Shown here: positions 30,001-42,000 of the stretch, piece by piece
How the letters are laid out: every line of letters begins with the position of its first letter
Position numbering within the stretch: position 1 is the stretch's first letter
Origin: Rostratula benghalensis
Taxonomy: Eukaryota; Chordata; Aves; Charadriiformes; Rostratulidae
Direction of reading: 5' to 3'
DNA: 64,000 nt
NCBI GenBank assembly: GCA_013399305.1
Contig: VXAI01000009.1
Coordinates: 1,785,372 to 1,849,371 of the forward strand
Program-made: the position numbers and the translations under genes
Notes under the pieces: generated by a model
Database searches by the model: none
Seen by the model: the letters and a program-made list of their open reading frames with translations, nothing else
What the model was told of the DNA's origin: nothing

Positions 30001-33000
30001 GCAGCCTATTCCAGTGTCTGACCACCCTTTCTGTGAAAAATTCTTTCCTGATGTTCAGCCTAAACCTACCCTGTTCCAGCTTGAAGCCATGCCCTCTTGT
30101 TCTATCGCTGATCACCTGTGAGAAGAGACCAGCACCAACCTCTCTACAATGTCCTTTCAAGTAGTTGTAGAGAGCGATGAGGTCTTCCCTCAGCCTCCTC
30201 TCCCTCAAACTAAACAGTCCTTACACTTACTTCTAACTTGTTCTGACTGGGTTAATCTCACAAAATTGCTGAGGAAAAATCCATTCTCCCAGCCTTGGAA
30301 ACGCTGCTCAAGATCACTTCAGCAGAGTTGCCAGCTGAAGGGACAAAACTTTAAAACCACGTTCAGCATTGCTCATTGCCACAACTCTCTCAGTGCTCGG
30401 GAGGCAGAGAGGAGTGCTGCAATTCAGGGAGGCCCTCACCTCAGGGCAGGACTTCCCCAGCACCGCAGGGACACCCGTGCCTCCCCGCAGCCAGAACACA
30501 CACAGCGCGGCACCGTGCTCACAGGAGGCTCCACTGACATCCTGTCTCACACCACCCACAAAAGAAAAGGGAATTTTAAAAAACTCACCTGATTTCATCC
30601 ATTGCCAAGCTGGGAAAATAGGGGAATGCCAACTACGTAACCGTTAGAAATGATTCACCACACCTTCTACTTAGAAAAATTGTCTTTGCAAATGGATGAC
30701 TACACTGATTTGGAAGTCAGAGGCAGCCATAACAAACCCATGATGGACTTTATCTTGTTGTGAAGAATTAAAGACATTTAATATAATTTTCTGTTTAACC
30801 ACTAGTCTGTGGGTGGCTCAAGTCCATTTACACCTAGACAAAAGCACAGAGCAGCTGCATTTTTTTGGTATTCCACACCAGCTGGATGACTCATGTGCTA
30901 TCTCACCATCATTTTATATGGATATGTACTGGTGATACCAACAGGGAAAGCTGTTTCTACCTTCCCCCTTCCCTCAGCCATTCAGTCCTAGCCTTGCCCC
31001 CTCTCCTCTACCTAAGCACACACATTTTTTGGCAGGAGAAAGACTGAAGCGGATGAATTGGGCCCCTATAACAGTCTTTATCCAGCACCTGTCCCCCTGC
31101 TCAGGTCACAGCACAGAGGTTTGTCCTTAGCCTGAAACGGCAGCCAGGACACAGGAACAAGAATGGGACTGGTAGGAAGCAAGACCACTGGGCTCACCTT
31201 TTCCCTTGGGTAGCCCTGACTATGGTCACCACTGACTGGATTGTGAAACTACAGCATTTTATGAGATTTACCTCTCGACCTGGGGTACTGCAGCAAAACA
31301 AGAGATAGAAGTTGGTTTAAAAAAAAACCAACAAACAGAAGTGTAGGAATTATAGTTTGATAAGGAAAGAAGAAAGATTGGGTTTGCTATTTTAAACTAT
31401 TAATTTAAAAAACATATTTAAAAAAAATGTGACCTCAGACTTCAAAAGTCTGGTTTACGCAGTCAATTATATTTGAAATAGCAATAGTAATAAATCTGAA
31501 AATAGGTCTTCTCTGACAGAGTACTAATACCATTTCAACTTCGGTAGAAACATTCATAAACAGAAATGTATGTTTTTCTTCCAGCATCAGCGCACACACA
31601 GACTACAAGCCTTAAAAACATAACAAAAACAAGGGGAGGAATTAATTATTAGTACTTACAGATTTACTATGTCAGGTATTATAACATGGAAATAAATATT
31701 ACAATTAAAGACAAAACAAATGAAGCATAGCTAAACAAGCATGTCCTTTGATAAGAGCAATGAGAGAAATTCAACTTAGTATTTTTAAATCTTTTTTGTG
31801 CCCATAACAGATCTAAGGGATTGACAAGTTTCAGATCACAGAAATGCTAGGTCACTTGAGTGTTTTTCTTTTCAAGTCCAAATAGGAAATACGTTGGCAA
31901 CCAGAAACAACGATCACGGTATTGCTCAAATCCTTCAACAATCCAAAAAGTCAAGTAATCTAAATGCCAAAAACCAAAGTCATACAAAGGAGATACAGGA
32001 GCAAATTTCACATTCAAGAAAGGCTATTATGTTTATGCCAACACATGAAATTTGGAAATAAAAAAAAAGAAAAAAAAATAGAGGGGGGGAACAAAAAAAC
32101 CCCCCACCCTATCAAAAGCTATTAAAATCACTGCAGAAAAGGCTGCTTGTCATTTCTGCAAAACAATAAAGTTTATGCTCACTATCAGGAATGGTGAAGA
32201 GACATTAAAGTCAAATCAAAAGTGCAAAACTACAGTAGTCTACATATATTGTTTCCAGAAGGATTCACGATAGTTTAAGCTTTATAGAATAGAAAAAGCT
32301 GTGCTTCCCTTCTCTGTACTAAATGACAATACACTCAAGTGTGAGGAAAGTGCAAATTCTAATTAACAGATTATTATACTGCACTTAAGTATTCTGTAAC
32401 TCTACCCTTATTATCAAATGCTGTGTATTTCAACACCATAACAGCTTTTAGAGAAGTGAAAACATTCACTTTTTAATAGTTTCAGAAAATACAAAGCAAT
32501 GGGGGTTGCGTTGTTTTCAGCAACGCCTCTTGGTATCAGAGAAAACACGGGAATGAGCATTAGAGTGCAAGAAATAAAATTCAGCTGTCAAGCTGAAATC
32601 CAGCCAATTTTTTTTTTTTTTAAAGCATATGGTTGGAACACTCTTAAATCTGTTTCTTGCTATGCCTGAAGGGTTTGAATATTTCCCCCACAGTTTCAAA
32701 GCTTGGAAATCCCCTCCGAACCCTTATAAGCAGGAAAGCTTTTCTCAGTTTTGTGTACGGTATCACTATGTACTCTGGATTGCACACAATTTGTTTGTCT
32801 TCTGTTAAGTGTTTCTAGAGTTAACAAACAATCCAGGACAAATAATCACAAACTCTGACTGGCTGTCAGGGGTCACAAACAGGAGGTTACTTGCAGGCAC
32901 ATTGAGAACCTGCTGAGATGTGCTGTGTGTTGCCTGTTCCTACTCCTCCAGCAGCAGCTGGAGTGATGCTGTGGGACTTGTTCCTGCCTGTATCAGGTGG

Positions 33001-36000
33001 CCAGGGGTCAGCCACAAGGTCCATGCACAACCTGGACTTCAACCACCCAGGCAGCACAATTCTGAAATGTCTTTCCTGAGCACACTTCACATGGAGGGAG
33101 GAACAAGCAGTTTGTGCCACTGTCCTCAGTGGAAAAAAGTCCTCATTCTTGCGAGGCTGCCACCTCACCAAGAGCATAGAAATGGACCATACCAAGCTTT
33201 TGTTGAAAAGAAACAAACAAAAAAAAAACCTTGCAAAGGCAGAAATATTTTGAATTCACAGTGCTTTCAAAATTAAAACCAGTATTTTTGAACCTTTTCT
33301 TCTCAGGGCAAACCACTCAACAATGCTAAACCAGGAAAAGATTTGACTCGAATGCATGCTCAAATAGAACATACCAGGTACTATAGAAAGGCAATGGAAT
33401 AATAAAAAAGCAGTGCATGATGCATGCCATGAAAAAGACAGTGTCCCAAGTAAGTGAGACAGAACAGCACTTAATTACAGAGAGTCCACAGTATCCATGT
33501 GGAAAGATGCTACATGAATATCAGACAGCTGAATATAGTGCCATGTGGCTTTCTCTGCTATGCTACTACAAATGTCTGAAGCAAATCTGAACAAGGAGCT
33601 GGTCTAGCTGAAAAAACATCACAAGAAAGCAAAACATTCTTTTTTATCTAGGTTTGTGCCCTGCTTACCATGGGGCTGTGCTTCCTTCTGTCCTGGCACC
33701 CTTGCAGGGGTAGGAATGGACAGCTGGCCAGGCAGTAAGGCTCATTATGCTAGGTTAAAAACCACCATGCCACTAATTAGTTATGCTAACTAATATTTGC
33801 AACCTCAAGAGAAACAGCAGCTGTTCCAGGGGACTGAACGGCACCACATCTACCCCTATTTTAATATTTCTAGAGACAAGTCAGAGAGTTATAAACCTAT
33901 GCACCCAGCATCCATACACTGTAATATGGCTGAACTGAACTCATTGTGGGTTCAACCAGAGGGTTTGCACTAAAAATTGTGCAAACCTTCTGGAATAATA
34001 TGTTCTGGCAGAGTTTAATGTGCACACCTTTTGCAAAAGACTGTCTCTAAAAATTCTTTCCTTCTGTCAATGAAGAAGTAGGTAAGACAGAGCGAGGTGG
34101 CGCTAACTTGATTTTCAAATAAAATGACACAAGACTTCCTAACAAGCTACTAAACCACTGAACTAGCTGGAGCATTACAAAAAGGCAGAAAAAATGAAAA
34201 CAAAGGGTCACGCTAAAAAATTACCAGCATCTTTCAAAGGTCCATACCAATTCCCATATATACGAAATTTAGGCATTTAGGAGAGGAGGTGGCACAGAAT
34301 AAGCCAAACAAATACAAAAGCAACTTAAATTTAGCATCAGAAAGATGAAACAATACATAATGTAGGAAGAATGCACTTCTATTTTACAGATTTCTGGATG
34401 AACTGTATGAACTCAAGTGATCATCATAATGTAATGAAAACACCTGCCCAAATTGCCAATATTCTAAAACAAAATCAAATCAAATCCTAAGATACAAGGC
34501 ACTGGGTAGGTAACATGAAATTATTATCACTTGTTAAGATATTCTAATTATCATAAATGATAATGAAGCCCTATATTAAACAATTCCACGTGGGCGGTTC
34601 TGGCATCAGAAGAATCTGTCTTTGAGCACAGCTGGAGATCAGCTCCTCAACTGGGAAGAACCTTGGTAATGGACCAGATGACTGAATGGTAAAGGACCAT
34701 TCAATAATTCTTAAGTTCCAAGAGGTAACATTTCAACGTTTCTCAAATCAGCATGTGCTCACACTAACTTTACTTTAGAAGTGCTATCACAGAACTTAGC
34801 AATATTCAGAGACAGCAAACACTTTATAAAAGGATGGCAGCCTATGTGGTCTGCATTGTGCAAACACGTCTCAAGATCCAACCCAGTGGAATGCATTCGC
34901 TGCAAGGAAAGGACTGTGTGTCCAAAAGGTTCCTGATAAAATAATCCCTTTCAAAATACTTCTTAAAAAGCTACTCAGATGATTCAGATTAGTTTAATTG
35001 TTTAGTTAAAAGGTACTGTTCTGACTTCTTATTTATGTTCCTGTCTTCCTCTGTGGTCAGCTAATGAACTGGAAAAAAAGAAGTATTTTATCAAGGTGTG
35101 GCATTCTTAAACCTTGGTGAAATTCATCAATTCCTTCTATTTCTCTCAATTTCTCCTAATATGTTCCAGCTAATGCAAGGAAGATACAGAAATGAGAAAA
35201 ATCACTGCATCAGCAAACATTTTTGTATTTTGCTTAGCAAGATCTTCAGATGATGTACAGTGGAAACAAGGTTACCAACTGGATTTTAACCAAGCAACTG
35301 GTATTCAAAATAAAAAAGAAGTAAGATTAGAACCAGATTATTCCTGGTTGATTGCAATAAGGAGAATATGAAGAATGTACCATGTTAGGAGAATTTCCAA
35401 ATACAGAGGTGACAAAGGAATAGTTTTAAGAGACTGTGGAGGACAATGAAAGATTGAAAGAAAGGAGCATTCTTGTGTTGCAGGGTGGTCTAATTTTGCT
35501 GCATAACCATTTGATGGCAGATGAGAGCAAGTGACCTGAACAAAATTCCAACTCATTCCTTGATATATGAATTGAGAAAAGGACTGTGGACCACCCAAGA
35601 AGATCTGACTCACGCCAAAGAAAGATTCTTTAACACTGAGCTAATTGAGGGAAAGAAATATGTGCTGAATTTATGATGTTTTAATCCAGATCTATTTCTT
35701 ACTGCTAAGTAGCAGCTAAGTCTTTTAACCCCCTGCCAAAAGACTCTGTGCTTGTTTGCTTCCATTATCAGGAGCCTCTGGGGTAAGGGAAGATGCAACA
35801 GAAACCCTAGAAAAATTCCAACTGCCTTTGTCTCTCACCATCCATTTCCCATTCGGTCTATCCTCTTCTGCACCTCTTCCTTCCTCACAGAAGTTCTCTC
35901 CCCTCTGATACATCTTGTCACAAGAGTGTGACATCCACCCTGAATTGAAGAGAGGCAGGAGGACAGAAAGCAAGTGGGATAAAGGCTGCAGCTTGGGCCA

Positions 36001-39000
36001 TAGTGCAGTCAGACTCTGAGTACTCTATTGCTGCTATAGTCTCAATGTCTGCCATAAACCATTGCCTGTCTTTATTCAAAATGAAAAAAAAAACCCAAAC
36101 CCAAGCTCAGAAGTCCAGACTTAGCCCTAATCCTAACCCTGCCTACAGCTCACCACCCCTGTATCACTCTCCAGAACCAACAGAAAGCTTTCAACCCATG
36201 CTCCCACTCACAGGATTTTCATCCTGCCAGCACAATTCTTGCCAAAGCCAGCTCTGAATCCAAGTGCTGTCATTTTAAACCTAACCCTAGCAAAATAACC
36301 AACCTGCCACAGAACCAGCAAGAAGACCTCCAGTCATTCTCACCCAAGAAGAAACCACCAGAACTCTTCCTGCCCAAAACAGTCCCCATCCCAGTGCAAG
36401 ATGCTTTGCAGCACTCAGCAATAGGCCAAATATTTGTGCTCTTACTTCAGAGGACAAACACTTCACAGGGAATCTGATCCCTTTGCTGCAATGTGGCACG
36501 TATCTGGGAGGGAAAGGGGCACGTGAACCCACAGGAGAAATTCCACCCAGCCTCCTCCTTCCCTCCTCCCCTCAAAGTTGATTGCTCCCTAGCAGTGACA
36601 GGGAGGAGGTGATATGTACAGGAGCAGAGATAGAGGAGCTGAACGGCACACGTAGCCTGGGCTGCAGCACACACCAGCAGCTGTTTGCTGGAAAGGGTTT
36701 TCTCCTCTTCAGCACCAATCTTCTAAGGAGACACAGCAGGCCCAGCTGAATTAACGAGCCTTTCCTTTCCCCCTGAAGTCAGGCAAAGAAGCTGTGATAT
36801 CCAGGTGCAATGCTGGACAGCCATAATCACCCAGGCATCTCAGGGCAGGTAAGGGTAGCTCACAGGGGGAACAGCTCAGGTGCAGGCAATTTTTATTTGA
36901 CTTTGACAACAAGTTGAGAGTCAACAAAGCGAGTGAAAGAATGAGAAGATCAGAATAAGAAGTTGGGAGTGAAGGCTCTGCCAGATAAGGTTAAGGCAGA
37001 CTATGTCAGACAAGGTTTTCATGGAGTTTGGCATAGATAGGTCTTTTGGATGTAGCATTCAGAACAGGACTGACATAATGCCACATAGGGCTTTGGGACA
37101 AATCACAGAGTTGGAAAACATGCACATGGGAAAGGAGAAGCAAAGCATTATAGAGAAGAAAAAGCATCAATCTAAAACTGAGACATAGAGCTTTATTTTC
37201 AAGGCTCTGTGGAAACAGCACAACCTCATTCAGTTGCAAAAATAACACCCAGATGAATGGATCACTTCCTCTACTCCCTCCAGTCTCTTATATTCTAGAA
37301 AAATAAGAAAACCCCCTTCACACATTTAGCACAGATCTAGCATGGGGACTTTACATGCCCACAAACCCATCTCTTCCTGCCTTCTTGACAGGACATACAT
37401 ATCTCCCATATGCTTCCTTCCCCCTGTGCAACAGTCCTTTCAGGCTCAGCTGGGCTATGAAGTAGCCACCAAAGGAATGAAATTACTCTTTTGCATTTGA
37501 ATTACACATTTGAGTATTTTAGAGAATCACCTGGGAGCAGTAGTGACTTGAAAGTCATCACAGCAAAAGTTGTTTGTACCTCTCAGTACACCAATTGTAT
37601 CATCTCAAGCTCAACAGCATAGCTACCAATTAAATGCAGCCAGAGTAAACAGGCATCCAACTATAATCATTATATAGACATTGGTAGAAAAGGTGACAGT
37701 CTTGTTACAACTGTTTTCCTTCTGTGGCAGCCTGCAAGGTTGCAGCTCACTGCATTAGATCATCATGTAACATCCTAATACACCTTCCAGACCACAACAG
37801 ACTACTTTTGGGCAATGCTCAATAAGCCAGATCTTTGCTCCTACTTTTCTACTCTGATCACATTTATTCTTAAATGAGAGAAATAAAAACCAAGTAAACT
37901 TTAACTGTTTCCCTGAACAATCTTTCCATTGCAAGAAACACAGAGACACTAAAGAAAACGAGTTAGGAGAAAAGAAGGAATAGAAAGCCAATACGTTTTC
38001 TATATGAATTGCGGCTACTACAAAAAAAGTGACTTACTGGAAAATGGAAACCCCCCCTCTCACATACACTTGCTTACATCCTATTTTCAGCCTCTTCACC
38101 TAGTTTCCCCTCTGGAAAACCCTGGCTGCAGGAGAAGTCACACAGTCTGGCATACCTAAAATGGGCAGCATATTTTCATCACCACCCGTCTGCTTTCACA
38201 GCACAAAGGCAACTAAAAAGTCCCAAATTTATTTCTGGAAACTTCTGACACATGACAACACTGTTTTGCCTCTACACCCTCCCCGTCCATGCTCAAAATG
38301 CACCAAGGGAGTAGACTTTAAGCTCTTTGGCCAACACACTGAGCTCATCTCCAATCAGCCTCCTAGTGACCACCTGCCCATAGGGGACCGAAGAAGGTCA
38401 ACTTGGAACTAGCAAGTTCCAGAGCAGTGCATGATGCAATTTCAGCAATTTCACATGGGCTAACAGAATCTACTGACATCAAAACTTAAAATAGCATAGG
38501 AAGTCTTTGTTTCATTAGACTGCATTCACTTGATCAATGAGGTTCTCAAATTGGGTGGATATCATTTCCACTACTGCTCAGCTTGAGCATGAATGTCCTG
38601 TTACCCATAACTGCCTTCCCAAATTTCCCCACCTTCAACTGGGTCTAGCCCTGTGCACTTGACAAACTTTAAAATTTCAAGCCAGTAGTCACCACAGGGA
38701 ATAGAAATTAAAATTTACAGACTAGACAGTTAACTGATTAAGGAATTAAAAGTTTTGTTGTTGTTGCTTTCATTAATAAACCAACCAGAACCCTAATTTT
38801 CACAAGAGCTTTTAGCGAACAGATGGAGCTAGTTGTACACTGTGCAATAAAACACATCCTTATGTTTATCTTGTAATACTACAGAACACCAGTACCCACT
38901 CAATACTTAAAAATATTACTACATTTTTAAGGACAATTTTACTCCTCCTGTACAATTCACAGCCAGGTCAGCTCCAAGTCCCAAAGAGAGGAGAAAATCT

Positions 39001-42000
39001 ATCTGGCTAACAGGCTGCATGTACTACAGGCACCCCAACACTAACAGTTTCAGGTTTCTGTACCTGTTAACACATGCACAAGGTGTCTGCAGAAAGCCTG
39101 GAGAACTAAACCTGCTGTCCTCTGCCAGCTGCAGCAAAACGACCTCAATCCGTACAAAGGTACAGCACCCCGGGATGTGGAGCGGGCTCCACCTAGCGGC
39201 CCCCCCGCTTCATTACACGTCGCTGTTGCTGAGCCCATTGATGGCCACACCAAAGGAGCAAGGAGTAGAACCGCGGCCGAGATTTAGACGTATTTTATAA
39301 ACACAACTGGAAAAGATACATAAGATACTTCGGTATCTAATGGCCTATTAATGTTTAAAGCAAAGATTCGCTTTAAAAAGATTAGTGGTGCTTTCAAAGC
39401 ACCCAAACATTAATTGCACGATAACCTCCCAGCCGATGAATCTCACAGCATGCAAGACCTACCTGTGGACTTGTCTTTCTGAAAGTGTCAGTTCCATGTA
39501 TCACATCCCTTATTATTCTTTCTCTGAGGTTATTATACTCCTCTTCGGTGAGGTCACTATCCTCCAGCTGATGGTTGCAAACTGGGCACTGTCCGCTGGA
39601 ATAACAGGGAAAGAAGAAAATAAAAAGATAAGGACTTTTAAATAAGACATACCTTAAATTTTACTAACTTACTGAGTGTTCATGTATGAGCACAATTCTT
39701 TACAAGAACTTCAACACCATACAATGACCAGAAAATCTGTTGTGCTCTTTCTGGGATGCATCCAAAACCTACTGAAGTCATTAGAAATATTCCTATATGA
39801 CTTAGCGAGATCCAGGGAGGCTGCCTCAAACTTATTTCAAAATTAAGTATTTATACAGCTATCACAACATTAACTACCCTACAGCACCTTGTCACCACTT
39901 GGTTCAGATTCTTAATCCATGATAAAATTTGAGGTGATTTAAGTTAGTTTAGCTCTCAAAGTCTGTAACAGAGTTTGCAGGCAGTAAGACAACCAGCTGC
40001 CTCTTAACCAAGACCATCAGCTTTAGAATTTTAAAACTCTAAAGGCTGAAAAAGGCTCTCTGGAATTTGGTGAATTGTCATAATGTATTAGAGTAACACA
40101 CACACACTCTCACACGTAATAATAATCCATCTCACAGTGAACAATCCCTGCCCTGAGGGCAGTGAGTTACCCTCCTCGTTCATGGGCTTCAAACACAGCA
40201 GACTCTATGGGTGCTTTTACTTCAGAGTACACAACACACACAGTGTATTTCTGTAAACCACCACAAATCCCCATAATCCATTGGAGACATTCTTACAATT
40301 AATACACTTTATAGTCGCCAAATTGCTACAAAAACACAGAACTGGGTTTCAAATAGAGTAACACTTAAAATAAGAATTTACAGACATGAAGAAAACCGTG
40401 CTATAATAAAAACACATGGCCAAATTATCCCTGAGAAAACCTAACATAAAATCATTTTTTCTTCACTGAAAATCAGGTGGGAAGGGAGAACCTCTCCATC
40501 CCTACAAATGAACTGCAGTGTGTGAACAGCATCAGTTCTCAAGAAAACATCCATTTACACTCCAAAGCTGCTCCGGTAATGTTGTGCTAAACAACAGTAC
40601 TATAAAGCCAACCAAAAAGGTGAGTCTTTAACACCTAAACAGTAAACAAATGAGCACCCAATAAAAGGGCAGCTCTTTTTCTTTCTCTTTTTCTCTGCAT
40701 TTTTCTGCCTTGGCTTTGCTTATTGTGACTCCTTTCCAAATATGCACCCTGGGTCTCGTTTAATGCACAAGAATGAATTGGGAACTGGAGTTTGGGAAGT
40801 CATATGTACACAACAAAGGTTCATATTCTCAAGGACTAAATTATAAGGAAAGGTATTTTTTTATATTTATGAAAGAAGAGTTCAAAACAGAATAATCAAG
40901 AAAACACCTCACTTTTAAATAAAATGTTGCATTTACCTGTCTTTAATGTTGGTCAGGTGTCCTCTCCAGTTCCCCCCTGGTATACTAATATGTACACAGG
41001 GAAAGATGAATAAAAACATTAGATTCTTATTTAACAATACCTAAATTACAGATAAAGAATAATTCTATTTTGGTCAACGTTGAGAAATAAAAGATCAGTC
41101 AATCATCTACCCTGCAAAGAAATCATACAATGATTCATATATAATTTACCAACACTGAAAATACAGTACACAGAAAACTAACACCATCAACCTCCTCAGT
41201 CACTGACAATTTTAAGTTGCTACCCTACACATTCATAAAGCACCTCAGAAAACAGATGAGAAAGCAGCAAGAATCAAGATTTCTATGCAGATGTCACCCT
41301 GACAGATTAAAAAAGATAGGCTCACACCAAAATGCTGCATCAAGGCTTTTTGGCTGCACAACCACACATGCCATGGACTTCAGGATTACTATCCTGCTTC
41401 TGCTCTCCTTTCCCAATTCTCATGCTGATGCACAGTGGTTCTTTAGTTCTCTTACAAAGAGGTAGCAGAAAATACTGTGTTTCTTTGTTGTGCACTCAGA
41501 TGTCGGTGTTGGATCTCGCTCTACTCACTACTAGAAGTCAGTGTTGGGCTGCTGTTCAGAAAAAATCATTTTTTAGAGCCAGCACCTATTCAGTAACACT
41601 CACAGAGCTCACTTCTCTGCTTAATGTACCATCAGTTTCCTTTGTCAACAAAACTTAACTCCCACTCTGCATTGGTTTTGCAAGACTAACAGTGATAGAA
41701 GTTACCAAATCCCCAGCTCTTTCTTCTTGGGATCTCCATGTAAACTGCTTACTTATTTTCACCCACCAGCATATATACAAGTTCAGCACTAGCAATTGGA
41801 ATGGACAGATAAACCTGAGCATTTTGTACAGGTTCACAGCTAAAAAGCCAGCTGGAATTACTGATCACCTTGTTTAATCCCTCTGTTATGGACTCTGTTT
41901 CTTCTTGTTTGAAATGCTACTTCCTTCAGGGCAACACCCAACATCAATCTTCAAACGTGAGCCTACCACAGTCTTTCATGAATTGTTCTAACAGTCAAAG

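Noticed and set aside
36085..36300. CCCTAA-like motifs (CCTAATCCTAACCCTG, CCTAACCCTAG) suggesting interstitial telomere repeat
   Set aside because: Only isolated, imperfect units within a C/A-rich stretch; no tandem TTAGGG array.
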